Part shown: positions 24,816-38,100 of the stretch, piece after piece
How the letters are laid out: every line of letters begins with the position of its first letter
Numbering within the stretch: position 1 is the stretch's first letter
NCBI GenBank assembly: GCA_032207245.1
Contig: CM063502.1
Location: 136,477,498 to 136,541,497 of the forward strand
Direction: 5' to 3'
Origin: Pardosa pseudoannulata
Lineage: Eukaryota; Arthropoda; Arachnida; Araneae; Lycosidae
Length of the DNA: 64,000 bases
Made by a program: the position numbers and the translations under genes
The notes under the pieces: model-generated
What the model was told of the DNA's origin: nothing
Seen by the model: only the letters and a program-made list of their open reading frames with translations
The model's database searches: none

Positions 24816-26185
24816 CTTATTGTTATGCAGGATAACCTCAAAGAGTAAAGGGGACAAAAATACTGATTTGCGGAAAAAATCTTATATTCTGAAAATATTA
24901 ATATAGAATTATTCTGATAATAGATTAACGATTTTGATTATCGGATGCAAGTGGGATACAAGTTTGATGTTACAGAGTTTTCAATAACCATGATATCGTT
25001 TTACTTGTGGTTCAGAGAAAAACAAGGAATTCATACGAATGTTCTAAAGGAAGAAAGGAAATCTTAAGCTCATCAAAAATTAAGTTACGGGGAAACATTT
25101 GTCTACATTGATGAGTTACTTATTTACTTGAAGTAAGAATATGACAGCCCACCTGATGAAAGAAAATGATTTGAGAAATCTGCGTAGTAATATTCTTCGA
25201 AGAGTAACTGAAACACACAAATTATTAATCTCTTATTGCATAAAAATTTTGCATTTTATGTCATTTTTCAAAAATGTTCATCAAAATTTGCTTAAATTCG
25301 TTTATTTGGAAAATTTGCTTATACAATACCAAGCATTTCCCTACATCCTCGGATAATAGATAATCTAATGTAGTTCGAAAATTTCAATAAGTGAAAGGAA
25401 AGTACTTGGTATCAAGAACATGTAAGTCATTTTTAGATTTTACCAAAAAGTATCAATTATGATGAATTTTAACTGTTTTAAAATTCAGTATTAGAAACTC
25501 TTACACTAAATTAATTTGGTTGTGCAAAATATGTATTAAATTAAATGAAAAATTTGAATTGTTGCTACTATAAGCTTGATTTTAGCTAACAACTCTTACA
25601 TAATAATTACAAAAATTCTTAGAATATTCATAAACACTATAAGTCATTAACCACATACAATCTGTCATAAGATTTCCCCTATTTCACATGAAATTTTCTT
25701 TTTCACATTCCCCTTGGATTTGATTAGTGTCATAAACTGATAATATTTTCTACAAAGCTATTGTTTACATTATCGTGCATTTTGTTAAAAAGACTTTGCA
25801 TTTAAATTAGATTAATCCATCATGAATAATATGCTTAACACCATAACCTAACACGTAAAATAAGTTAAGAACTGCGGCAGATTTCGCATTTCACGGTGAA
25901 TGTACTTTTAATTTAAATCCCCTTTAGGATCTGAAATTTCATTACGTCTCGCACGCTTACTTAAGTTTAAAGAGCATTTAGCATTATAAACTCTTTGAGT
26001 AATGGGTATACTTAGCTATTAAAGTTGCTGTTTTTAAGTCATAATTCAGGGTGACCCGAATTTCTGACATATGTCTGAATAAATTTATACTATGAATTTA
26101 ATTATATTTTAGATTCATAAATCCATTGTTCCGTCTGTGAAAATGATCTGAAAATTGACTTCGAGTGGAAGACATTTTTCAGAAC
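24816..26185. other. AT-rich intergenic, no gene seen
   Basis: Only a chance-length frame (25141-25356) and no recognised repeat. Confidence 0.45.
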
Positions 26186-27315
26186 TGTAAAAGCTTTCCC
26201 TAGGAACTTTAATTAGAAACTGGTGATCTTCAGCTAAACACAAGGTCCTTTTTTGTTACATAATCTTTTGAAGTCGTTATTTTTTAAAATTTATTTGATT
26301 CTTTATTTCGGTTTATTATTGTAGGCAAAAGGGGTATAGAGTATATTACTCGTATTATTTTAAGAAAGGTTTTGGTCATTTCAACATGTTTATATATTAT
26401 CTACCTAGTTATAAAAAAAATGAAAAGAAAGATTCGAACTCAAAGAATGAAAGAACTTGTTCGCTATATCTATCTGTTTGCTGTATTTGAAATGTTAATA
26501 AAAATGTTAAATATAAAAAAAATGTTTCGCTCATTAATTAATAAGTGTATTCACTAGTGATGTAGTTAGGTTTGGCTTGGTTTTGGAGTACTACGGTCTA
26601 CTTTTTGCAACACGAGGGCTAATGAGACCAGGACCTACAGCTTAAAGCCGATTCCGAACGGCTACGAACATCCATGTCACAGTGGGATTCGAACCCACGA
26701 ACTCCGGTACCGAAGACCAGCATTCTAACCAATCGGCCATCGTTTGGTGATGTAGTTGGGAAAACGGTAAAAATATACTAAATATGATCCTTATCGAATT
26801 AAATTGGCTAATCCTGATCAAACTGATTTGCTACCTATTAAAACCAAAAAAAAAAAAAAATGAAAACTAATGAAAAAATAATTAATTTTTTTTCGCTCAT
26901 AATTTTGCTAACGATTACACTTCCAAGAAAATTTTTGAAAATTCTTTGTCTTAAAACTAAATACTGATTTCTCTCAGTTTGTTATGAAATTAGTTAAGAA
27001 ATTCTATTTCCTCAAATGCGTTAATGTTTGAAAAAAAAATCAATATATGATTGAAAAAATATGGTTCTATATATCCTATTTTTTTTTAGATTTTGGAAAT
27101 TTTCTATAGTAGCATAAATAAGAATTTTAAAAAATAGGAAGACAGTAGATCCAAAATTTTATTCGTTATATCAGGGAGTTTGCTATATACAAGGCTCGAC
27201 TGTATAGCTATTTTGGAAGAAAACCATTACAATAAAAGAAATTTTTTATACTGCGTTGAAATCAGAAAGTAAAAATAATTTCAAATCTCAATAAGTATTT
27301 TAAATATATTATGTT
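26186..27315 (+). repeat. segmental tandem duplication, copy A
   Basis: Starts TGTAAAAGCTTTCCC and ends TATTATGTT. The whole block recurs directly downstream as copy B (27318-28589), diverged by substitutions and small indels. Copy A alone contains the SINE at 26568-26746, and it holds one copy of the 165-bp block (about 26870-27030). Confidence 0.9.
26568..26746 (-). mobile_element. tRNA-derived SINE inside copy A
   Basis: A 179-bp insertion flanked by the 11-bp duplication GTGATGTAGTT (26557-26567 and 26747-26757). Copy B of the segmental duplication has the uninterrupted empty site (27696-27706). On the minus strand the head carries a canonical Pol III B box, GGTTCGAATCC (26685-26695), and an A-box-like TGGTTAGAATG (26721-26731), at tRNA spacing. 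The body has CCGATTCCGAACGG-type words and the shared AGGTCCTGGTCTCATTAGCC / CTCGTG block. No poly-A tail is visible. This is the best-preserved member of the family here. Confidence 0.85.
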
Positions 27316-27317
27316 AA

Positions 27318-28589
27318 CTGTAAAGGCTTCCCCCAGGGTTTTTAATTAGAAACTGGTGATCTTTAGCTAAACGGAAGGTCCTTTTTTGTTATATAATCTT
27401 TTAAAGTCTTTTTTTTTAATTTCATTATGATTTTTTATTTAGGTTAATTCTTGTAGGCAAAATGGTATAGAAAAAATTGTACATAACTCGTATTATTTTA
27501 AGAAAGGTTTTAATAATTTCAGTATGTTTATATATTATCTACCTGGTTATAACGAAAATGAAAAGTAAGATTCGAACTCAAAAAAAGAAAGATTTTTTTT
27601 GCTATATCTAGCTATTTGCTGTATTCGAAACGTTAATAAAAATGTTAAATATAAAAAAAATTGTATCGCTCATTAATTAATAAATGTATTCACTAGTGAT
27701 GTAGTTGGGAAAACGGTAAAAAATATATTAAATATGATTTTTACTGAATTTAATTGACTAATTCTGATCAAACTGATTTGTTACCTATAATAAACAAAAA
27801 ATGAAAACAGATGAAAAAATGATTAATTTTACTTTCCTTCTCGCTCATAATTCTGCTGACGATTACGTTTCCAAGAAAATTTTCAAAATTCTTTGTCTTA
27901 AAACTAAATACTGTTTCCTCGAATTTTTTTATGAATTTAGATACGGAATGCTATTTCCTCAACTGCGTAAATGTTTGGGAAAAATGATTAATTTTACTTT
28001 CTTTCTCGCTCATAATTTTGCTGACGATTACGTTTACAAGAAAATTTTCAAAATTCTTTGTCTTAAAACTAAATACTGTTTCCTCTGATTTTTTTAAGAA
28101 TTTAGATACGGAATGCTATTTCCTCAACTGCTTAAATGTTTGGGGAAAAATGATTAATTTTACTTTCTTTCTCGCTCATAATTTTGCTGACGATTACGTT
28201 TACAAGAAAATTTTCAAAATTCTTTGTCTTAAAACTAAATACTGTTTCCTCTGATTTTTTTAAGAATTTAGATACGGAATGCTATTTCCTCAACTGCTTA
28301 AATGTTTGGGAAAAAATCAATGGATGATTGAAAAAATATGGTTCTTATATCTAATTTTTAAGATTTAGGAAATTTACTATAAGAGCATAAATTAGAATTT
28401 TAAAAAAATAGGAAGACGGTAGAGCCAACATTTTATTCGTTATATCAGGGAGTTTGTTATATACAAGGCTCGACTATATCGCTATTTTGGAAGAAAAACA
28501 GTACAATAAAAGAGTTTTTTTATACTGTGTTGAAATAAGAAAGTAAAAATAATTTCAAATCCCAATAAATATTTTAAATATATTATGTT
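27318..28589 (+). repeat. segmental tandem duplication, copy B
   Basis: Homologous to 26186-27315 end to end, from CTGTAAAGGCTTCCC to TATTATGTT, but without the SINE and with the 165-bp block expanded to three. Confidence 0.9.
27821..28317 (+). repeat. 165-bp block in three tandem copies
   Basis: Units start at GATTAATTTTACTTTC at 27821, 27986 and 28152 (165 and 166 bp apart). Copy A has one equivalent. Because 165 is a multiple of three, the expansion creates repetitive open frames (27801-28088, 28018-28254) that I do not regard as genes. Confidence 0.9.
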
Positions 28590-31500
28590 CATAATAATAC
28601 GTTATTACCAGTAATAACATATAAAAACAGTGAACTTTGAAACAGTCAAAATTTGTAAGGTACTTTCTCAAAGCTAGAATTTTTTGTAGTGAGGCAGTTT
28701 TTCTTCTAACTTAGGGATATGTTGGATTAATTTTACAAATGTATGCTGAGTTTATGAGGAAAGTTTAAAGAAATATTAATAAAGTTTATTCAATTATTTT
28801 ATCGTTAGGATAACATTCACTAGTCTACTTTTAACATGCTTTAACACAGTTATGAATTATTTAAAAATATATAACTGAATTGAACAAGATATAATTTTCT
28901 AGCACGATTTATTGGAGTTTCACTGTGTATTTTCCCCTTAGGTGTTTTCCCATCTCTCTCCCCTTTAGAACTGAAGAATTGATGAGGGTGCAAAACTCAA
29001 ACAGGGAAGTCACTGGTACATTGCTGATAAAATTGTAGGGGGATCATGCCACGTCACCCTCCCTAGTTTCCAGATATCATCGATGTATGTTTCATACTAC
29101 TGTTATAAGAGGAAAAAATGTAACTCTAGACATGAATAGAACTCGGGATAGCAAGATCTTGAGGTGCATTGTTACCTGACCTCATTTTTCACGTTATTGA
29201 CCAAATAACGAGAAGATTTCTCTTTCCAAAAAAATAAAATCTTTCAAAAAGGAAGGTGAATTTTCCCGTTTGTAAGAACTAGAAATAAAATAGAAAAACC
29301 CTGGAGCTCATTATTTTCCATTTTGCCCTGACATAACCTCTTGAGATCTAAGCTTAAGATAATATGTATATCCAATGAATTATATGTTCTTCTAATCACA
29401 TGTTATATTCAACAATCTAATAAATATAATTTTTTAAATTTTGTTAGAGATGACATAGACTATAGTACACTGGGAAAATTTCAAAATTTTCTAAATAAGA
29501 AATTTTATTTTTATCAATATACGTTCAGTTTATTAATAACAAATTTACATCGATCTTCGCTGCAAGTTATCCCATTACTTTCTGCTGGTAATTATGTTTA
29601 GATATGTTTAGCAATATGTATAATTAAATTATTTATGTTACAGTCAGTTTTACTTGTTTATATTGATTAGTTCTTGATAATATCGATCTAGCACTTGGTT
29701 TCCACAACGAAATTTTTTACAACAGAAAAAAATTAAAACATTCATTTTAGTAGATGGAAGGTCTCAAGAGGTTTGTATGATGATTTTAAAATATACTTAA
29801 ACAAAATGTGAATTAATCGCATTGAACAATTACCATAAGTCTCATCTGATACTATTTACAGTATACTTAATTTTAATGCTCATAATAATTATATTCATTT
29901 CATTACACCATTATTTGAAGATGCATTAAATATTTCTTTATGTTTCAAATTTTTGAAGTACTGGGGGAGATGTATATTATGTTAAAATTAATTCTTGATC
30001 ATTTCCTTTATTACTCACTTATTACTCATTTTTATTCCAAGGACCTCGAACTAAAGCAGTTTCAAATAAGTGTTTTTGAGTTCTTATTAGAGTATTTGAG
30101 TGTATTAACGCCTTAAGAGTTTCATTTTTTTTCCCGAATTTCATTAAAAAGATATCACATTTTTTATTGCATATTTTCGTTTGTTCTATATTTGTAAGCT
30201 GAAAAATATTATTAAAAGTTATATTTCTAATTATTTTAAGCATGTATGACAACTTTTTTTACAAGAAAAAACTGTTTTCCCTGGAAGTTGTCTTTTCTCT
30301 CTCCTGTACGCCGGAAAGAATAGTTAATTTACAGTAGGGTTTATAAAAATATAAATTCGATTTCAATTACTAAATCGATTACAATTACTACACAATTATT
30401 TTCAAATGCAAATACTACAAGTACATTTACTTAACCGGATTTTTCAAAGATCAAATATAGTGCATGATATCTTGAAAAAGGGCAAGAGGGCAAGGGTCCA
30501 ACGTCACAGTCTATAGAAAAGTACCTAGTCTCTTTTCTAATTTTTTTTGCCACTATAATTTTACTTCAGTTAACACACATAGTACTGTTTGCAGGTCTTA
30601 GTTTTTTGTCTATAGGTTTAATTACTTTAAAAGGTCTTTCTTGATTAGTCTCTTAAAAACTCAAGCCAAAAACTCAAAGATGAAAACTCTAAGAGCAAAA
30701 CCTATTAGAAAGTCTGCGCTTTTAAACCAAAATGAATACACTTCGAAAACTAACATCTTATAGAAATCTATACGACTTATTTAATATTACGATACAAAAG
30801 ATACGACCAAACAGTGAGAATGACCAATAAATCAGATTGTCCATACTCCGTACTGGCAATTCATTAAAGGCACGGTAACCTTGCCCGTATGGTGTACGTG
30901 AAAAACAGGCAAGGGATTAAAAATAATATAGTACACTAATTGGTAGCTTTATAAATACTTTGACTTTATGAACAGATACGTTATATTCTGCAGATGATGC
31001 TTTCAGGATTAAACTAAATTTATAAAACTAGGAGTAATATATAGTTGCTTTAGGATGTTAAAGGTCTTTAGTGTATTTTACAGTAGATATCAGGGCATAT
31101 ATGTAATTTTATATCATTTATATTTAATTTTATACCCATAGCTTCTAGGATTTAATACTGATACTTTATGAAATTAAATTTTTTTTAAAAGTTTTATAAA
31201 AGTTACTTCGAAGTTGTTTGGATCGCAACACGAGCAGAAATTTACGCTCTTATTTTATGCTTGATTTCATTTCTTAGCTTTCCTGTAATATTAAATACTT
31301 TTCTATTTGATATAAGGAAATAAATTACTAAATTCAAGATTTATACAAATATCTAGTATGTATTGATCAGTCAGTAGAAATATATTTATTAATGTGTTGA
31401 TTGAGCTGTCAGATAACCAATGAAGAGGAATAAGAAAATCCCGTAAGCTGTGTAAAGTTAAGAAATTTTTCTTTCAAAATAGGGAATATCACTAAACAAA

Positions 31501-32365
31501 TTCATTGATAAAAAATATTCAAAAATAATATATCCCTGCTTCCATGCTAGTTTCTCTTTACAAAAATGTAAATGTTTTCGGCCACGTCTGATACGTGTGA
31601 GGAAATTTTACTCAGTCATATTCAAAACAGAAAAATAAATTGCCGAAATGCTGCAATTTTATCTTATTAAAATACGTCAAAATTTCTTCCTACCGAAAAG
31701 AAACAGTAATTTTACATGATTCTGTGAGACTCTTCTTCCCACTTTATATTTGTTGCTCAACTAAATGTTTATATCTAAATATATCAGATCATAAAGCCTT
31801 TAACAGAAATATAGTATTTCTCTTATTTATGCATTCTCCAAACGTCCAACTTAGGAGAATGCATAAACAACTCTCTCTCCTCGTTTCGCCCGAATCACTA
31901 TGATGTGACCTATCGCAAGATCCTGCAGGATAAACGCTAAATTTCATTCCCTTATCCGTATCACAAATATCATTACGCTTAAATCCGAAGCAATATCGTA
32001 ACTTTAGCTTCCAGGGATCCGATTCCCCTCAAAGAGAAAAATTGATGTTCTTTTCGTTAGATGTGCGTGTGCCGCATTAAACAAAGGCACTACCAGATCC
32101 TTGCTCTGCTAGACGAACATATAAAAATATTTTCGTACTTCTAGCATTTTTTTCTATAATAAAATTTTATTTTAAAGATGATTTAAAGCATTTTTGTAAA
32201 TTATTTATTTGGAATGAAGAGTAATGAAAAATTGTACATATGCATTCAAATGGAACTAAATTGCTCAAATTAAATTTTTAAAGTAGGATTTTTAAATTAT
32301 TTTTTAAAAAATATTTTGTACAATTTAAATTTATCGGTATATTATCCCAGCAAATCCTGGTGATA
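28590..32365. other. AT-rich intergenic, no gene seen
   Basis: Mixed AT-rich DNA with short G+C-richer patches at 28920-29060, 30470-30540, 30840-30915 and 31900-32110. None contains a recognisable coding exon or TIR. Frames at 29341-29601, 30022-30252 and 31640-31903 show no domain I know. Confidence 0.4.
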
Positions 32366-35112
32366 CAGTATAGTACCAATAATATTTAACTTGGAAATCT
32401 TCTTATTTTTATTTATATTAACATTGCCATTTCAGGTAATTCTTTTGTAATATATAATTATATCTCTATTAGAAACATAATTTTTAAATTAAATTGAAGT
32501 AAATATCTTTTTATTTATATAACGTTAAACTTGAGACGTATCTAACATTTTAAAATTAAAAAATTAAATCTGTTAAAATCTTAATTAAAAAATAGCCCTT
32601 TCTTATTGATAAAGTTATATATATTACACGTATTAATAAGATCAGTATAGTACCAATAAAATTTAACTTGGAAAGAGTCTTATTTTTATTTATATTAACA
32701 TTGCCATTTCAAGTAAATTTTTTGTAATATATAATTATATCTCTATTAGAAACATAATTTTTAAATTAAATTGAAGTAAATATCTTTTTATTTCTATAAC
32801 GTTAAACTTAAGACGTATCTAACATTTTAAAATTAAAAAATTAAATCTGTTAAAATATTAATTAAAAAATAGCCCTTTCTTATTGATAAACTTATATATA
32901 TTACACGTATTAATAAGATCAGTATATTACCAATAATATTTAACTTGGAAAGCTTCTTATTTTTATTTATATTAACATTGCCATTTCAGGTAATTTTTTG
33001 TAATATATAATTATATCTCTATTAGAAACATAATTTTTAAATTAAATTGAAGTAAATAACTTTTTACTTCTCTAAACTTAAGCTTGAGACGTATCTAACA
33101 TTTTAAAGTTAAAAAATTAAATCTGTGAAGATGAGAATTTAAAAAAATAGCCGTTCTTATTAATAAAGTTATATATATTACACGTATTAATAAGATCAGT
33201 ATAGTACCAATAATATTTAACTTGGAAAGCTTATTATTTTTATTTATATTAACATTGCCATTTCAAGTAAATTTTTTGTAATGTATAATTATATCTCTAT
33301 TAGAAACATAATTTTTAAATTAAATTGAAGTAAATATCTTTTTATTTCTATACCGTTAAACTTGAGAGGTATCTAACATTTTAAAATTAAAAAATTAAAT
33401 CTGTTAAAATATTAATTAAAAAATAGCCCTTTCTTATTGATAAAGTTATATATATTACACGTATTAATAAGATCAGTATAGTACCAATAATATTTAACTT
33501 GGAAAGCTTATTATTTTTATTTATATTAACATTGCCATTTCAAGTAATTTTTTCGTAATATATAATTATATCTCTATGAGAAACATAATTTTAAAATTAA
33601 ATTGAAGTAAATATCTTTTTATTTCTATACCGTTAAACTTGAGACGTATCTAACATTTTAAAATTAAAAAATTAAATCTGTTAAAATAATAATTAAAAAA
33701 TAGCCCTTTCTTATTGATAAAGTTATATATATATATTACACGTATTAATAAAATCAGTATAGTACCAATAATATTTAACTTGGAAAGCTTCTTATTTTTA
33801 TTTATATTAACATTGCCATTTCAGGTAATTTTTTCGTAATATATAATTATATCTCTATTAGAAACATAATTTTTAAATTAAATTGAAGTAAATATCTTTT
33901 TATTTCTTTAACGTTAAACTTGTGACGTATCTAACATTTTAAAATTAAAAAATTAAATCTGTTAAAATATTAATTAAAAAATAGCCCTTTCTTATGGATA
34001 AAGTTATATATATATTACACGTATTAATAAGATCAGTATAGTACCAATAATATTTAACTTGGAAAGCTTCTTATTTTTATTTATATTAACATTGCCATTT
34101 CAGGTAATTTTTTCGTAATATATAATTATATCTCTATGAGAAACATAATTTTAAAATTAAATTGAAGTAAATATCTTTTTATTTCTATACCGTTAAACTT
34201 GAGACGTATCTAACATTTTAAAATTAAAAAATTAAATCTGTTAAAATAATATTTAAAAAATAGCCCTTTCTTATTGATAAAGTTATATATATATTACACG
34301 TATTAATAAAATCAGTATAGTACCAATAATATTTAACTTGGAAAGCTTCTTATTTTTATTTATATTAACATTGCCATTTCAGGTAATTTTTTTGTAATAT
34401 ATAATTATATCTCTATTAGAAACATAATTTTTAAATTAAATTGAAGTAAATATCTTTTTATTTCTATAACGTTAAACTTCAGACGTATCTAACATTTTAA
34501 AATTAAAAAAATAAATCTGTTAAAATAATAATTAAAAAATAGCTCTTTCTTATTGATAAAGTTATATATATTACACGTATTAATAAGATCAGTATAGTAC
34601 CAATAATATTTAACTTGGAAAGCTTCTTATTTTTATTTATATTAACATTGCCATTTCAAGTAAATTTTTTGTAATATATAATTATATCTCTATTAGAAAC
34701 ATAATTTTTAAATTAAATTGAAGTAAATAACTTTTTATTTCTCTAAAGTTAAACTTGAGACGTATCTAACATTTTAAAATTAAAAAATTAAATCTGTTAA
34801 AATGTGAATTAAAAAATAGCCCTTTCTTATTGATAAAGTTATATATATTATACGTATTAATAAGATCAGTATAGTACCAATAATATTTAACTTGGAAAGC
34901 TTTTTTTATTTATATTAACATGCCATTTCAGTAAATTTTTTGTAATATATAATTATATCTCTATTAGAAACATAATTTTTAATTAAATTGAAGTAAATAT
35001 TTTTATTTTAACTTAAACTTGAGACGTATCTAACATTTTAAAAAAAAATTAATCTGTTAAAATAATTAAAAAAATAGTCTATTGATAAATTATATATTAT
35101 CTATTAATAAAC
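32366..35112 (+). repeat. satellite array, ten 277-bp units
   Basis: Units start at CAGTATAGTACCAA at 32366, 32643, 32920, 33197, 33474, 33755, 34034, 34313, 34590 and 34867. Period is exactly 277 bp for units 1-4, 8 and 9, and 279-281 bp where a TA run is longer. Units 5 and 7 share private variants (CTCTATGAGAAAC, CTATACCGTT, TTAATAAAATC), so units 5-6 and 7-8 look like a duplicated dimer. The last unit is about 245 bp and riddled with small deletions. Very AT-rich, no coding capacity. Confidence 0.97.
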
Positions 35113-38100
35113 AACAGAGAATGAACTTTTATTTTGTTTTAAAAAAATGCTTTCTTTTAATACAGCAGTTATTTTTCGTTGATTTCTAATACTTGTGTAT
35201 ATATTTTAATATAAAAATAATAATTGCTTTTTAAAACAAATAAATTTTAAGTTAAACAAATTTAATAATAGTAAGGAAAATTTTTATTAATTTTATTTTA
35301 AATATTATGTAAAAGATTTTTTTCAGTTAATATGATGTTTTATAAATTAAAAACAAAATTTTAAAGTATAATATTTTTACTAGCATTCTTCAATTTTTTC
35401 GTTTTTTATTTTTATTTAATATTTTGAACAGTTTTTATTATTTGTTTGTTGATAAATTAAATAGTTAATTTATAGGAAATATTCTTTATATTTAAACGTG
35501 GAATGTGCTTGAAAACACAGCACTTTTCTAAATTTAAATTGATTTTTAACAGTTTGAAGGGAGCCGAAATTTAAAATTGATATACAGATTAATTTGAATA
35601 TATATTAAAAGTGCTTGGTAATCACAATAATCTGTGAAAAGCTATGTTGCAAGGAATATATTAAAAATAAATGAAATTTATGAAATAGGAATTTGTAAAA
35701 AATATTACCTATTTTTAAGAAAACATTTTTGACGGTGTTAATTTTTATATGAACTTACATATGCGCAATGTTTTATAATTTTAAGTTAATAATTTATAAA
35801 ATGCTTAGTACCGTTCGCTATCTGTTTTAAAGATAACTGTTAAGTGTCTAATTTTATTGAATTAATTTTCTATCTTCAATAATTTTATTTTGAACTCAAT
35901 TACTTTCGTTAATTAAAAATTTTGTTTGGCTTCTACAATAAACGAAAAACAAGTAGAATAAGAGAGTAAGATCAAATAATAATTGCTTTAATATCCGATA
36001 TTAAATTACTAAAAATTAGAGTTAAAACAAATATTAGAAAGCAGAGCAAGATTACGGTGCCCGGAAATTCTTTTATTAAGTTGTATCATGTAATATTCAA
36101 AAGTAAATATTAAAGTATCTTAAAGTATTCTGATAATGATGCTTGAAATACTATTTTACATTAACTATTAAGATTATAAACAAATTAATAATAGAAATAT
36201 TGAAAAGATTTTTCAAGTAATAAGCAAGTCGATTTTTTTTTAAAAAGAAGTTACTGATAAGGAGCCGTAGAGTAAAGTCATATTTTTCCCAAGATTATTC
36301 TATTTGAAAACCAACTGTTAAATACACAAGAAATCGTGAAGATATTTCTGGTGGATGTTGTCCATTTTAGAGGAAACTAAAATTTAGGTGTAAATTTCAA
36401 TACAATATAATATTTAAAACAAACAACTTGTAACAATAAAAAACTACTGTAGTTAAACTTAAGTTCTTTATAAAGTGTTCCGCAATCCCATAAAATATTT
36501 AAAGAAATCAATTCCGTAATCATAAATGAATGAACTGTATTTTTTAAAAATAATTTACTAAAGTATGTGATTTTATATTTGTGAGAGACAAAAAATATCC
36601 ATTTCTTACCGTTATAGAAGTTTTAATAAAATAAAATGACGCTAATTTTAAAAATTATCATGCCCATGGATTTTCAATGGCTAGATTTTGGTTTAACTAC
36701 AAATTAGAAGCCGTAATTTGAAAGTTTGCACTCTGTGGCTAGAGGCAGAACGGACTACATGTTGAATATTTAATTAACTAAATTTTTTTACTTTAACATA
36801 ACATTAGAATTATGCTGTATTTCCATATTCAACTACAGAGCAAAAAGGAAAACAATTAAGGAAGAGAGTAAGCTAATTTCTTGGATTATACTGGGCAAAA
36901 CTTGACGCTATTGATGGAGAAGTAAATAGTGTGTTAAAACATGCATACGGAGAATATTTTAGCGAGGAAAAAAATTAGGAACATCTATACTTTTCCCCCC
37001 AAATGTTGTTATCATTTTGTCTTATCTATGGCATGCATTTGATTTGCTTTTGCAAAATTATCTAAAATTCATTATTATCCTGATTAAGAAATTATTGGAC
37101 TTCCCTAATGCTGTTTATAAAAAAAGAAAACATAGTTTTATACAGAAATTTCGGAAATTTTTTGATAAACGTTTGGTTCCTAACCTCTAAATGAAAAAAG
37201 CAAAATGTTTAGAGAATTAGGAACTATTCAATACAAAAAAAAAAAAAAAAAATACTTCAGGAATAATTTACCAAAATTAAGAATTATCGCACTATTATTT
37301 TAATAAGCTACACTTCAACTGTTATTAGTTTTTTATAGGAAAAAGCGCTTACGTAAGTTTAGCAATAGAAAAAGTTCATGTTATATTGTAAGAAGGGAAT
37401 ATTTTTCAGATAACTTGAAGGACAATTTTAAAAAGTGCCAAAAAGAATTGCATTCTTTATACTAAATCTCATTAACCCGTTTTTCACAAATAACAAAGCT
37501 TTCTTTTTCAGAATTATCTACAAAAGAAATGTGCAGTGTAATTAAATCTTTAGCAAAAAAACAATAAACTCCATTTTTCTTTTAATAAGCATTTTCAAAG
37601 TTCATACATACAAAGTATTTCTTTCCGTTTTCTTAACGTCAAAGAGAAATTTAATAATGTAAAACAACATTAATGAAATTCACTTTGATTTTTTTTCAAT
37701 TAAGTAGCTTATAAAAGTGAAAAAGTATTGTTCCAAGAAATAGTTCTATAACAGATAATTAAAAGTTATTGATAAGAAAAGTAGAATTTACGGACTTGAA
37801 ACAAAATTTTTGGATGTTAGAAAAAGGTTAAATGAGAAGTTTTTGTTTAATTTTTATGACATTAAACATCAATAAAACTATGGAACTAAGGAGAAAAAAC
37901 TGTCTGATATGCGGTTTTATAGAAACAAAATAAGTTTAAAGGTTTGTCATTAATCATGCTTTTAAGTAAACGAATCTTATTACCTTTTTGAAGTAAAAAT
38001 TGATATTAAAGAGAATTTTTGTCCCATTAGTATAAGGTAGAAGTATGCAAAAACAGTTTACAATTAAAGAACACAATTTTTAGAATTTTCGACCAAAAAA

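Noticed and set aside
26685..26741. Functional tRNA gene on the minus strand
   Set aside because: The B box is perfect but the arms do not fold as a tRNA, and it belongs to a repeated SINE with a target duplication.
27801..28254. Repetitive ORFs encoding MINFTFFLAHNFADDY-type repeats
   Set aside because: They arise from the 165-bp tandem block; copy A of the duplication has no matching ORF, and the frames shift between units.
32366..35112. CRISPR-like regular array
   Set aside because: The units are long, contiguous 277-bp repeats without variable spacers, in a eukaryotic context.
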